Below are positions 19,697 to 29,503 of a DNA stretch of 64,000 nucleotides, one piece after another (within the stretch, counting starts at the first letter, position 1; the number at the start of each line of letters is the position of its first letter). The notes beneath the pieces were generated by a model. That model saw nothing but the letters and a program-made list of their open reading frames with translations, had not been told where the DNA came from and made no database searches. This DNA is from Eximiradius sp. (GTDB taxonomy: Bacteria; Bacteroidota; Ignavibacteria; Kapaibacteriales; UBA2268): contig CAKZLY010000002.1 of NCBI GenBank assembly GCA_937127445.1, positions 1 through 64,000 on the forward strand. Reading direction: 5' to 3'. Position numbers and translations under genes: made by a program.

Positions 19697-21949
19697 TTAC
19701 TTAATCAAATTTAATGCACTTCCGGCTTTGAACCATTCAATCTGCTGGACGTTATAAGAATGTGCTACTTCGAAACTCTCTGTACTACTGTCTTTGTGAT
19801 GAAGAACAACTTTTAAAGGTTTGTTCGGAACAAAGTCCTTTAGTCCAATGATGTCAATAGTATCGTCCTCTAATATTTTATTATAATCATTTTTATCAAT
19901 AAAAGTAAGAGCGAGCATACCTTGTTTTTTCAAATTTGTTTCGTGAATACGTGCAAATGATTTAACTAATATAGCTTTAATTCCCAAATATCTTGGTTGC
20001 ATAGCAGCGTGTTCCCGAGAAGAACCTTCACCATAATTTTCATCACCTACAACAATTGAACCAATACCAAGCGATTTATAATAACGCTGAACTTTTGGAA
20101 CTTCATCATATTCACCAGTAATTTGATTTTTGACATAGTTAGTTTTATCATTAAAGAAATTAACAGCACCGATAAGTGTGTTTTTCGATATGTTATCTAA
20201 ATGGCCGCGATATCGCAACCAAGGACCAGCCATAGAAATATGATCTGTAGTGCATTTTCCTTTAACTTTAATTAGAAGTCTTAATCCAAGAAAATCGTTT
20301 CCATCCCACTTTTCAAAAGGAGGGATAATTTGAAGCCTCTCTGAATTAGGATTGATGATTATTTCCAGGTTGAAGCCATCTTCGGCCGGTGCTTTATACC
20401 CATTTTCAATAACGTCAAAACCCGATGGCGGGAATTCGATTCCTTCCGGTTCTTTAAGAAAAACTTCTTTGCCATCAGCATTGACCAACTTATCTTTCAT
20501 AGGATTAAAATCAAGCCGACCAGCAAGCACAAAGGCTGTAACAATTTCCGGTGAAGCTACAAAAGCGTGAGTGTTTGGATTTCCATCATTTCTTTTTGCA
20601 AAATTTCTATTGAATGAGGTAATTATGGAATTTTTCTCTTGCTCCTTAGCATTTAGTCGTTTCCATTGCCCAATGCAGGGGCCACAAGCATTTGCAAGCA
20701 CTACCCCACCAATTTGTTCAAACATATTTATGAACCCATCTCGCTCAATTGTATATCGAATCATCTCAGAACCAGGAGTTATCGTAAATTCGCATTTAGC
20801 AGATAATTTGTTATCAATAGCTTGTTTGACAATCGAAATCGAGCGAGCGATATCTTCGTAAGATGAATTAGTGCAAGAACCTATTAATCCAGCAGAAAGC
20901 TCGATAGGCCAACCATTCTTCCTTACTTCTTCAGAAAATTTTGAAATAGGATTAGCCAGATCAGGTGAAAAAGGACCATTAATATGCGGTTCCAGTTCGG
21001 ATAAGTTAATTTCAATTACTTGATCAAAGTATTTCTCTGGGTTTTGATAAACTTCGTCATCGGCTGTTACACATTCAAGCATAGAATTACAGTAGTCAGC
21101 AATTTCTTCTCTTCCAGTAGCCATTAAATATTCACTCATTTTTTCATCATAACCGAAAATAGAAGTTGTTGCACCAATTTCTGCTCCCATATTACATATG
21201 GTTCCTTTGCCAGTAGCAGATATGGACTTGGCACCATCCCCAAAGTACTCTAAAATATATCCGGTTCCACCTTTTACAGTAAGAATACCAGCAACTTTAA
21301 GTATCACATCTTTTGCAGAGGTCCATCCCGACAACTTGCCAGTAAGTTTAATCCCAATTAGCTTAGGGAATCTTAATTCCCACGGCATACCAACCATAAC
21401 ATCCACTGCATCAGCTCCACCAACACCAATAGCGACCATTCCAAGACCACCAGCATTAACAGTATGCGAATCAGTTCCAATCATCATACCACTTGGAAAG
21501 GCATAGTTTTCAAGAATTACTTGATGAATGATTCCTGCCCCAGGCTCCCAGAAACCAATCCCATATTTATTAGAAACGGATTCAAGAAAATCGTATACCT
21601 CTTTATTTGCTTCAAGAGCAGATTCTAAATCTTTTTTAGCTCCGATCTGAGCTAATATCAAATGATCGCAATGAACGGTTGTCGGTACTGCTACTTTATT
21701 TTTCTGAGCTTGCATAAACTGCAAGAGAGCCATCTGAGCGGTAGCATCTTGCATCGCTACGCGATCAGGAGCAAATTCAACATAATCGACACCTCGTTCA
21801 AATTCTTTGATAGAATTAATATCGAACAAATGCGTGTAAAGGATTTTTTCAGTAAGAGTAAGTGGTCGCTTAATTTTTGATTTTACAATCTGAACTTTTT
21901 CCGCAATTGAACTATAATGCTTACGAAGCATATCAATATCGAGTATCAT
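19697..21949 (-). CDS. acn: Aconitate hydratase
   Basis: A 750-residue aconitase, interconverting citrate and isocitrate in the cytoplasm with a [4Fe-4S] cluster. Cluster cysteines are in [10 protein letters not shown] and in [11 protein letters not shown]. Substrate residues are in [14 protein letters not shown], and the C-terminal swivel domain has [15 protein letters not shown]. The length and order match the mitochondrial-like aconitases of Bacteroidota rather than the roughly 890-residue AcnA or the AcnB type. Upstream of dut on the same strand. Together with citrate synthase (42 kb) and the isocitrate dehydrogenase family enzyme (15 kb) it completes the citrate-to-oxoglutarate branch. 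Confidence 0.95.
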   Translation of the reverse strand: MILDIDMLRKHYSSIAEKVQIVKSKIKRPLTLTEKILYTHLFDINSIKEFERGVDYVEFAPDRVAMQDATAQMALLQFMQAQKNKVAVPTTVHCDHLILAQIGAKKDLESALEANKEVYDFLESVSNKYGIGFWEPGAGIIHQVILENYAFPSGMMIGTDSHTVNAGGLGMVAIGVGGADAVDVMVGMPWELRFPKLIGIKLTGKLSGWTSAKDVILKVAGILTVKGGTGYILEYFGDGAKSISATGKGTICNMGAEIGATTSIFGYDEKMSEYLMATGREEIADYCNSMLECVTADDEVYQNPEKYFDQVIEINLSELEPHINGPFSPDLANPISKFSEEVRKNGWPIELSAGLIGSCTNSSYEDIARSISIVKQAIDNKLSAKCEFTITPGSEMIRYTIERDGFINMFEQIGGVVLANACGPCIGQWKRLNAKEQEKNSIITSFNRNFAKRNDGNPNTHAFVASPEIVTAFVLAGRLDFNPMKDKLVNADGKEVFLKEPEGIEFPPSGFDVIENGYKAPAEDGFNLEIIINPNSERLQIIPPFEKWDGNDFLGLRLLIKVKGKCTTDHISMAGPWLRYRGHLDNISKNTLIGAVNFFNDKTNYVKNQITGEYDEVPKVQRYYKSLGIGSIVVGDENYGEGSSREHAAMQPRYLGIKAILVKSFARIHETNLKKQGMLALTFIDKNDYNKILEDDTIDIIGLKDFVPNKPLKVVLHHKDSSTESFEVAHSYNVQQIEWFKAGSALNLIK

Positions 21950-22044
21950 AACACACCTATGAAAAAATATTAAGAATTTAGTCTAATTCATTAACGTATT
22001 TGTGTAATTATTAATTTAGTAAAAAAAGGAAAATTAAGCGACGT

Positions 22045-23067
22045 TCACTTGTTTCTAACTAATCTAATTCCCACAATATTATTTGGACTACGCCGGGAAC
22101 TATATCGAGCATAAGATTTCGGATCAAGGAAGCATCCACCTCGACTTATCCGTTCTTTGCCTTGATTTTGGATAGGATTAATTGTATCAAATGGGTTATA
22201 TTTAGCATAAGCATCCCAGCACCATTCACATACATTACCTGACATATCGAATAATCCAAAGGCATTTGGTAATTTCTGCCCTCCAATTTTAGGCATACCA
22301 CCAGAATTTTCAATAAACCATACAGATGAATAAATATTCACAGGGACATCCATTGTGCTGCCCGCTCTTGCCAGATATTCCCACTCGGCTTCAGTAGGCA
22401 AACGCCATCCGTTTGCAGTAGTATCAAAAACAACAATAGTATCATTAATAGAATATACAGCTTTTAATCCATCTTTTTCAGATAATTTATTGCAAAAAAT
22501 TATTGCATCCAGCCAAGATACATTGTAAACTGGAAGTGCATAATCTTTGATAGTACTTGGGTTGTTTTTCGTTATAAACTCATAAAGCCTTTGTGTTATT
22601 TCTTTCTTTGACACTTCGATTGTTTTAGTAAGATAAACGTTTCTTATAGGCAACTCATCTTCAAGACCTGTTGTACTGCCCATTTTAAAATAACCTGAAC
22701 TCACTGTTATGATTTCTAATGGAGGATACGGCAGTACAGTTAAATTGATTTTTTCACTCGTATCTTTACCGAATACGATATAAAAATAACCGCTGGGAAT
22801 TTGCTCATCAATAATTAGACCGATAGAATTAGCTCGCCAATAAAGACAGTCATTTTTTCTAATAACAACGCTATCATTAAAAATAATAGCTGCACTATCA
22901 TAATTTAATGGGAAATTTTTCCCAAAGATAATTAATGTATCTGTTGGATACGTAATATGATTAGAAAGACTTGTGATCTTTGGTGAACCTGATGAAATCG
23001 CGAAATCATTATTGCCATCGCAGGAAAAAAGAAAAATTGCAATAAATATGTATATAAAAAATTTCAT
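22045..23067 (-). CDS. Lipoprotein with Ig-like (IPT/TIG) and formylglycine-enzyme-fold domain
   Basis: A 340-residue protein from ATG 23067. The signal sequence ends in a lipobox (LFSC, C16), so it is a lipoprotein. Residues 25-115 look like an IPT/TIG module (PKITSLSNHITYPTDTLIIFGKNF). Residues 120-340 form an FGE-sulfatase domain (GYFKMGSTTG, VSWLDAIIFCNKL, WRLPTEAEWEYLARAG, GLFDMSGNVCEWCWD, SRGGCFLDPKSYARYSSRR). The two catalytic cysteines of true formylglycine-generating enzymes would align to Asp and Ala here, so sulfatase activation is unlikely. Such domains often serve as binding or structural folds. Confidence 0.85.
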   Translation of the reverse strand: MKFFIYIFIAIFLFSCDGNNDFAISSGSPKITSLSNHITYPTDTLIIFGKNFPLNYDSAAIIFNDSVVIRKNDCLYWRANSIGLIIDEQIPSGYFYIVFGKDTSEKINLTVLPYPPLEIITVSSGYFKMGSTTGLEDELPIRNVYLTKTIEVSKKEITQRLYEFITKNNPSTIKDYALPVYNVSWLDAIIFCNKLSEKDGLKAVYSINDTIVVFDTTANGWRLPTEAEWEYLARAGSTMDVPVNIYSSVWFIENSGGMPKIGGQKLPNAFGLFDMSGNVCEWCWDAYAKYNPFDTINPIQNQGKERISRGGCFLDPKSYARYSSRRSPNNIVGIRLVRNK

Positions 23068-23163
23068 TACCAAAAATTAATGAATTATTAATTCAAATAT
23101 AATATTTAGATGTAGATAAAACAACTAAATTAATTAAATGATAAGAAGGAATTAAAGGACTAA

Positions 23164-24951
23164 CTAAATTTCATTCAATTCAGTTATGCTATGACGACCT
23201 ATTGCTTTTTCAAGTTTCGTTTTAACTTCGAAATAATCATTAGAGTTCAAAATATCCTCGGCAATTAATTTTGCTTCTGAATAGGTCAATGATCTAATCC
23301 TGTTTTTTAATTCGAGCAAAAGAGAAGGCGCAACACTCAATTCATCTACATCCATTCCAATAAGCAATTGAGTAGCTGCAGCATGCCCAGCTAATTCTCC
23401 ACATATGGAAACAGTAACACCATTTTTGTGAGCAGTTTTTATGATAAAATCAATTAATCGCAGAACGGAGGGATGGAAATCGTCGAAAATATCAGAAACA
23501 AGTTCGTTATTTCTATCTGCAGCCAAAGTATATTGTGTAAGATCATTTGTACCGATACTGAAAAAATCAGCTACTTTTGCTAATCCATCAGAAATAATCG
23601 CGGCAGCAGGTGTCTCTATCATCACTCCAAGAGCAATACGATTATCGAAAAGAACACTATCTTGTTGAAGTTCGGTTTTACATTTTTCCAAAATTTTTCG
23701 AGAAATTTCAACTTCGTGCAACGAAGTTACCATTGGGAGCATAATTTTTAAGTTTTTATTGACTGAAGCGCGCAGTAATGCTCGAAGTTGAGCTTTGAAT
23801 ATATCCTGACGAGAGAGTAGAAAACGAATTCCTCGCAAACCTAATGCAGGATTAAATTCTTTAATTGGCAAACCTTCAACAAATTTATCGCTACCTAAAT
23901 CAAAAACTCTTATTGTAACTGGTTTTGGATAAGCTCGTTCGCAAATTTCTCTATACCATTTATACTGAGTTTCTTCATCGGGGAAACCTTTCAATTCCAT
24001 GACCAAATTCTCAGAACGGACAAGTCCATAACCATCAGCTCCATTGATTTCTCCAGAGCGTACATCATCTAAGAAATTCACATTGCCAAGCAAAGAAATT
24101 CTCTTCCCATCAAAAGTTTCCGAGGGAAGCTTTGCTAATGCTCCAAGATTTCTTTTGTGTTCCTCTAATGCCTCAATCTTTTGTAAATAAACATCTCTAA
24201 CATCTTTCTTCGGCTTCACTACAACAATACCAGCAAATCCATCGACAATTAATTCTGTCCCATTTTTAATAACATCTGTTGCATTATGTACACCAATTAC
24301 AGCTGGGATGTCAAAGGAACGAGCCAGAATTGAAGCATGAGAGGTTACTCCACCAACTTCAGTAATTATGGCAAGTATTCCAGCTTCCTTGAAATTCACT
24401 ATATCAGTTGTTGTTAAAGCTTGAGCAACAACTATTGATTGCTGACTTTTTTCATAATCTATTGATTGATCTTTTAGCGATGCAAGAAGCTTACGTTTAA
24501 TATTATCAATTTCGTTGGCTCGTTCTTGCAACAAAGCATCTGAAGCATTTAGAAAAAATTTTCTCTGATTGTCGAATTCAGAAACAATAGCACTTTCAAC
24601 ACTGAAACCATCTTTAATCCTGTTTCTAATCCCATCGTATAAAATGGGGTCGGTTAGAATTAACAAGTTAGTCTCAAGTATAGCAATAACATTACTACCG
24701 AGAGAACGAACTTTATGCAGGCTCTGCATAAATTGATGAACTAAGTTTGTATGCGCTTTTTCAAATTTTAATAGTTCATTTGATATTTCTTCACTTGGAA
24801 TTTTAATTGATGGACTAATTAACGATTCTGGTTGCAAAACTATAGCATTGCCTAACGCTATACCCGCCGAAGATGGAATCCCTTTCAGAACAAACTGTTC
24901 TTTAAGTAGTTTATAATCTGTTTTGCCATATATTACTTCTTGAGGAGCCAT
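23164..24951 (-). CDS. ptsI: Phosphoenolpyruvate-protein phosphotransferase (enzyme I)
   Basis: A 595-residue PTS enzyme I that transfers phosphate from PEP to HPr. The phospho-histidine is H205 in GGVTSHASILAR. The PEP-binding C-terminal barrel shows MIETPAAAI, the FSIGTNDLTQYTLAADR block and the catalytic cysteine in SICGELAGH. The N-terminus is about 16 residues longer than in E. coli. Its start shares one base with the ptsH stop (TAATG), so ptsH-ptsI are coupled. No EIIA, EIIB or EIIC gene is in this window; HPr kinase lies at 29.5 kb. Confidence 0.96.
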   Translation of the reverse strand: MAPQEVIYGKTDYKLLKEQFVLKGIPSSAGIALGNAIVLQPESLISPSIKIPSEEISNELLKFEKAHTNLVHQFMQSLHKVRSLGSNVIAILETNLLILTDPILYDGIRNRIKDGFSVESAIVSEFDNQRKFFLNASDALLQERANEIDNIKRKLLASLKDQSIDYEKSQQSIVVAQALTTTDIVNFKEAGILAIITEVGGVTSHASILARSFDIPAVIGVHNATDVIKNGTELIVDGFAGIVVVKPKKDVRDVYLQKIEALEEHKRNLGALAKLPSETFDGKRISLLGNVNFLDDVRSGEINGADGYGLVRSENLVMELKGFPDEETQYKWYREICERAYPKPVTIRVFDLGSDKFVEGLPIKEFNPALGLRGIRFLLSRQDIFKAQLRALLRASVNKNLKIMLPMVTSLHEVEISRKILEKCKTELQQDSVLFDNRIALGVMIETPAAAIISDGLAKVADFFSIGTNDLTQYTLAADRNNELVSDIFDDFHPSVLRLIDFIIKTAHKNGVTVSICGELAGHAAATQLLIGMDVDELSVAPSLLLELKNRIRSLTYSEAKLIAEDILNSNDYFEVKTKLEKAIGRHSITELNEI

Positions 24952-25217
24952 TAAATTTCACCGAAACCACTTTCAAATAACTTAACAATCTCATCTACTG
25001 CTTCTTGTTCGTCTGGTCCTTCGGCACGCACCTTAATTTCACTACCTTGTTCTGCTGCAAGCGTCATTACTCCAATTATACTTTTACCATTTATTGCAAA
25101 CTTATCTCTAATTAAATATATCTCAGACTTAAATTTAGAAGCCAATTTTACAATACTTGCTGCTGGTCGAGTGTGTATGCCTGAACGATTAACAACTTTG
25201 ACTAATTTTTCAACCAT
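24951..25217 (-). CDS. ptsH: Phosphocarrier protein HPr
   Basis: An 88-residue HPr from ATG 25217. This start puts the phospho-histidine at exactly H15 (SGIHTRPAA) and the regulatory serine at S46 (NGKSIIGV), the canonical numbers, which argues against the TTG at 25226. S46 is the target of HPr kinase, whose gene is present at 29504. Coupled to ptsI. Confidence 0.96.
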   Translation of the reverse strand: MVEKLVKVVNRSGIHTRPAASIVKLASKFKSEIYLIRDKFAINGKSIIGVMTLAAEQGSEIKVRAEGPDEQEAVDEIVKLFESGFGEI

Positions 25218-25356
25218 TAGTAACAATATCCATATTCATCAATTTAATATATAAAAACAATTATTCGTTAATATAAATAAAATATGTGCTTTTTGCAAGT
25301 GTAAAATTAATGGCATTATAAAAAAAATGATTTAAATTTAATTTTACAGAATATTG

Positions 25357-25446
25357 TTAAATATCAGATTGTTTGGTCTGCAAAATCCTAAACAAGAGCT
25401 TATTGGTATTGCCTGCTCTCAAGAACGCCAGCGGTGCTTCTCTCAT
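25357..25446 (-). CDS. Possible 29-codon open frame inside the structured intergenic segment
   Basis: An ATG at 25446 opens a short frame (MREAPLAFLRAGNT ... QTKQSDI) ending with TAA at 25357. Its composition is less AT-rich than its surroundings. There is no good ribosome-binding site and no recognised family. It may be part of a repeat element and not a gene. It is listed because it is the longest coherent frame in the 25.2-26.1 kb gap. Confidence 0.2.
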   Translation of the reverse strand: MREAPLAFLRAGNTNKLLFRILQTKQSDI

Positions 25447-25499
25447 CTTCGCTACTTACGAAATACAACAACTAAACATTTTTGAAGAATTGGCTAATT

Positions 25500-25830
25500 A
25501 TGCTTGTAAATAAATTGGTTACAAGCTGCTCTGCAGTTCGCTCAATAAATTTCTCGGCGTTCTCGAACGCACTCCACCTAATCATCCACATAGCTGCTTG
25601 CATTTGCTCTTCAAATCGAAATTAAATTCGCTTTTCAGAGACTCGTAGTCACTCCGACATCTCATTTTGTTCAATGTTTTGGCAGTTGTATGATACAGTA
25701 AGCTTTTGAATTTTTTTGGAATTCACGAACTATAATGATTAAAAATTGCTTCACAATGCTGCGAAACTGCTCTGCAAAAATCTTTATGACTTATATAAAA
25801 TTATCTCAGAAGATTTCGAATCGACATAAC
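25500..25830. other. Structured, relatively G+C-rich non-coding segment
   Basis: The 858-base gap between ptsH and the histidine kinase (25218-26075) has no credible long gene. Its middle contains several hairpins. CTTGTAA/TTACAAG lies at 25503-25509 and 25519-25525, and GCGTTC/GAACGC at 25557-25562 and 25565-25570. A GACT-CGT-AGTC element lies near 25640, and a repeated CTGCTCTGCA at 25526-25535 and 25767-25776. This could be a structured RNA, an interspersed repeat or a decayed element. The flanks (25227-25350 and 25840-26075) are plain AT-rich DNA in which I see nothing. Confidence 0.35.
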
Positions 25831-26075
25831 AAAGGAATCTTAAATGTCCACTTTTCTGCTATCAATTCAAATGGAATATAATGTTTGCGGTAGTAAATTT
25901 AAAGAAATCATCTTAAATCTAAAACAACCTATCATTTGTGTATTATACGTTATGTTTTTGAAACCATTTTGTGTTTTTAATTAATTTTTTTTTATTATTT
26001 ATTAATTTTACAATTACTGTTTGTTTCGTATCTTATAGTCAAAAAATTTTTCCACATTTTTAATTTAATAATAAA

Positions 26076-28373
26076 ATGACTTATGTACATCTCAACATCG
26101 CTAATATATTGAATTTAGAAAATATTGCTAATTTTCTGGAATTTATTCCATATGGAATACTTTTTTACCAATTTAACGAACCGGATTCATTAGAATTAGT
26201 TTACTGCAATAAGTTTGCTGGTGATATTTTGCAAATTGACTGCGAGAAATTGACGGCTAAAAAAGATTTTAGTGACATTTGGAAAAATTCTGATACTCTT
26301 AAATTAAAAGATAAATTTCTAAGTGTTTTAAAGACAGAAAGAATTAGAGAATTAGACGATGTAAACTATATAATTAATGGCTCCAAATTTATCTTCAAAA
26401 TAAAACTATTTAAATTTGAGAATAATAAACTTTGTGTAATCTTCGAAGATATTCATAAACAAAAACAAATAAAGGAAAAGTTAGAAAAACTAGATGAAAA
26501 ATTTGTGCAGTTAATAGAAAACTCATATGATGCCATATACATTTTAGAAGGACGACATTATAGCTATGTAAACCCACAATTTGTTAATTTACTAGGGTAT
26601 ACTTTGAAAGAAGTTACTTCTCCTGATTTCGATTTTAGCGTATTACTAACAGAAAAGAGCAAGGAAATTGTCGAACAACGTTATAAAGCACGTCTGAGAG
26701 GTGAATATGTCCCTAGCAAGTACCAAACTCAACTATTATCCAAATTTGGTGAAGTGAAAGAAGTCGAGATTTCTACTGTATCACTTTCATCTGCTGGTGA
26801 AGTTGCAGTAATGGGGATTATACACGATATCACTGATAGAATACGCTTGGAAACAGAATTGTTAAATTCAATGAAGACTTATTTTGGAATAATTAACAGC
26901 TTAAATGAAGCCGTGTACATATTAAATAGAGAACATAAATTTATTTTTGTTAATAAAGTTGCAGAAAAATTTTATGGGTATAGCCTTGAAGATTTCGTTG
27001 ACAAAACTCCTGAATTTTTATCAGCTGAAGGAAAAAACAATTTAACCGCTGTAAAAGAAATGATAGATTTGGCATTTGAAGGAATAAATCAGCAATTTGA
27101 ATTTTGGGGGAAGCGTGTTGATGGGAGTATTTTCCCGAAAAGTATAATATTATCGAAAGGAGATTATTTTGGTGAAGAAGTAGTAATAGCATCTGCTCGC
27201 GACATTACAATAAATAAAATTTTAGAAGAAGAATTATTAATAGCAAAGGAAAAAGCCGAAGAAAGCAATAGATTAAAGAGTGCATTTATATCTAACTTAA
27301 GCCATGAAATACGGACACCACTGAATGGAATTCTTGGATTTGCTAATTTGCTTTCTGAACAAAACTTATCTGATAAAGAAAAAACAGAATATACAGTTTT
27401 GCTCAACAACAGTTCTGAAAGACTATTAAAAACAGTCAACGATGTCATCGAATTATCTAAAATTGAAACAGAACAATTAGAGATTAACTATTCATCGTTT
27501 AGCTTAAGTAACTTGATAACTGAACTTTATGAGTCGTATTTAATAAAATTTAAAGAAAAGAGAATCGGATTCAAGTACTTCATTGATAAAGAAATAGAGA
27601 ATGTAGTTGTTCATTCGGATGAGAGAAAATTATTTACAATTTTAGATAAACTTATTAATAACGCACTAAAATTCACAAAAAATGGAAGCGTTGAATTCGG
27701 ATGCTGGAAAAAAGGAAATAATATTGAGTTTTTTGTTGAAGACACAGGAATAGGGATTTCTGAGGAAAATCAAGAAAAAATATTTGAGGCTTTTGTCCAG
27801 GAGGACCCAACTTTTACAAGAAGCTATGAAGGAGCAGGAATAGGACTTACAATTGCAAAGGGATTAGTAGAATTGATTGGTGGAAAAATGTATTTAAATT
27901 CATTTAAGGGAAAAGGAAGTAGATTTTATTTTATTATTCCGATTGAAAAATTAACCGTAGTGGATATTACTAAAAATAATGATAATGAAATACCGGAACA
28001 GAATATTTCAAAAAGAAAAGTATTAATCGCGGACGATGATATAACAAATGTTACTTTATTAGAAAAAATATTATCAAACAACTTTCACGACATTGAAATT
28101 GTTAAAGCAATGAATGGAGACGAAGTTATAGAAAAAGTAGAAAAAATAAAAAATTTAGTCCTTATTTTGCTGGATATTAAGATGCCAAATACAGATGGAA
28201 TAAAAGCTGCAAAAATACTACGAGAAAAAGGTTTTAAAGTACCAACAATTTTCATTACTGCTTCAACTTCACCAGAAGATAAGAAAAAAGCTTTGGAAGT
28301 AAGTTATGATGATTATATTTTAAAGCCAATTAATGTTATAGATATTCTAGAAAAAATTAGGCGATTTTTATAA
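26076..28373 (+). CDS. Hybrid histidine kinase with PAS sensors and C-terminal receiver
   Basis: A 765-residue soluble signalling protein without membrane segments. In order: three PAS-like domains (about 15-128, 140-258 and 266-383), a HisKA dimerisation domain with phospho-acceptor H410 in NLSHEIRTPLNGI, and a HATPase domain (N529 in LINNALKF, DTGIG at 556-560, GAGIGLTIAKG). A receiver domain ends it, with acidic D653-D655, phospho-acceptor D700 in LLDIKMP and K750. Phosphotransfer from H410 to D700 is expected. No output regulator is adjacent, so the final target is unknown. It is monocistronic and separated from recA by 76 bases. Confidence 0.93.
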   Translation: MTYVHLNIANILNLENIANFLEFIPYGILFYQFNEPDSLELVYCNKFAGDILQIDCEKLTAKKDFSDIWKNSDTLKLKDKFLSVLKTERIRELDDVNYIINGSKFIFKIKLFKFENNKLCVIFEDIHKQKQIKEKLEKLDEKFVQLIENSYDAIYILEGRHYSYVNPQFVNLLGYTLKEVTSPDFDFSVLLTEKSKEIVEQRYKARLRGEYVPSKYQTQLLSKFGEVKEVEISTVSLSSAGEVAVMGIIHDITDRIRLETELLNSMKTYFGIINSLNEAVYILNREHKFIFVNKVAEKFYGYSLEDFVDKTPEFLSAEGKNNLTAVKEMIDLAFEGINQQFEFWGKRVDGSIFPKSIILSKGDYFGEEVVIASARDITINKILEEELLIAKEKAEESNRLKSAFISNLSHEIRTPLNGILGFANLLSEQNLSDKEKTEYTVLLNNSSERLLKTVNDVIELSKIETEQLEINYSSFSLSNLITELYESYLIKFKEKRIGFKYFIDKEIENVVVHSDERKLFTILDKLINNALKFTKNGSVEFGCWKKGNNIEFFVEDTGIGISEENQEKIFEAFVQEDPTFTRSYEGAGIGLTIAKGLVELIGGKMYLNSFKGKGSRFYFIIPIEKLTVVDITKNNDNEIPEQNISKRKVLIADDDITNVTLLEKILSNNFHDIEIVKAMNGDEVIEKVEKIKNLVLILLDIKMPNTDGIKAAKILREKGFKVPTIFITASTSPEDKKKALEVSYDDYILKPINVIDILEKIRRFL

Positions 28374-28449
28374 AAATTTATTCATATTTTACGCATTATT
28401 TAATATTTTGTATAATAAAATTTTTGTTAAATAAACAATAAAAAACAAA

Positions 28450-29502
28450 ATGGCAAAAGAAGAAATACAAAAAATTAGTGACGAAAAACAAAAAGCTGTA
28501 AAATTAGCAATTGAACAAATCGAAAAGAACTATGGCAAAGGCTCAATAATGAGATTGAGCGATAGAAACGTAGTACAAGTGGAAGCAATTCCAACCGGGT
28601 GCTTATCGCTTGATGCGGCTATTGGAATTGGAGGAGTGCCAAGAGGAAGAATTACGGAAATTTTTGGTCCTGAATCATCTGGTAAAACAACTATTTGCTT
28701 GCACATAATTGCTGAGGCTCAAAAGAGAGGCGGAATAGCAGCATTTGTTGATACAGAACATGCTCTTGATGTCAAATATGCTGAACGTCTCGGAGTTGAT
28801 CTAAATAATCTGTTACTTGCACAACCAGAATTCGGTGAACAAGCCTTAGAAATTGTTGAAACGCTTGTTAGAAGCAATGCAATTGATGTAATTGTAATTG
28901 ATTCCGTTGCAGCGCTTACTCCACGTGCAGAAATCGAAGGTGAAATGGGAGATGCGCAAATGGGCTCGCAGGCAAGGTTGATGTCGCAAGCAATGAGAAA
29001 ATTAAATGCTGCAATAGGAAAAACAAAAACTACTGTTATTTTTACAAATCAGCTAAGAAGTAAGCTTGGAGTTGTTTATGGCAATCCTGAGACAACTACA
29101 GGTGGCAATGCGTTGAAATTCTATGCTTCTGTCAGAATTGATATTCGCCGTAAAGAAGTTATCAAAGATGGTCAAGAGGCAATTGGAAGCAGAACAAAAG
29201 TAAAAATAGTCAAAAATAAGGTCGCTCCACCATTTAAAGAAGTAGAATTTGATATTCTTTATAATGAAGGTATCTCAAAAATTGGAGATTTAATGGATGT
29301 TGCAATTGAACACGGAATTATAACAAAGAGCGGTTCTTGGTTCACTTACAAAGATGAAAGAGTGCAAGGACGAGATGGACTAAAAAAAATATTATCAGAA
29401 AGGCCTGAGTTAATGAACGAATTAGAAGAAAAAGTTAGAAATGTATTAAATAGCAATCCTTCATTTACCAAAACTTCATCTAAAACTGAGATAGAATTGT
29501 AA
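28450..29502 (+). CDS. recA: Recombinase RecA
   Basis: A 350-residue RecA, which forms filaments on single-stranded DNA, catalyses strand exchange and triggers SOS cleavage. The Walker A motif GPESSGKT is at 73-80, and Walker B is [10 protein letters not shown]. The L2 loop region ([30 protein letters not shown]) is fully conserved, with the C-terminal domain following. The upstream leader is too AT-rich to show a ribosome-binding site, as often in this phylum. I saw no LexA-like box. Followed after one base by hprK. Confidence 0.98.
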   Translation: MAKEEIQKISDEKQKAVKLAIEQIEKNYGKGSIMRLSDRNVVQVEAIPTGCLSLDAAIGIGGVPRGRITEIFGPESSGKTTICLHIIAEAQKRGGIAAFVDTEHALDVKYAERLGVDLNNLLLAQPEFGEQALEIVETLVRSNAIDVIVIDSVAALTPRAEIEGEMGDAQMGSQARLMSQAMRKLNAAIGKTKTTVIFTNQLRSKLGVVYGNPETTTGGNALKFYASVRIDIRRKEVIKDGQEAIGSRTKVKIVKNKVAPPFKEVEFDILYNEGISKIGDLMDVAIEHGIITKSGSWFTYKDERVQGRDGLKKILSERPELMNELEEKVRNVLNSNPSFTKTSSKTEIEL

Positions 29503-29503
29503 G

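Noticed and set aside
25218-26075. tRNA, tmRNA or insertion sequence in the 858-base gap
   Set aside because: I found no cloverleaf with a TTCNANNC T-loop, no transposase-like frame and no terminal inverted repeats or target duplication.
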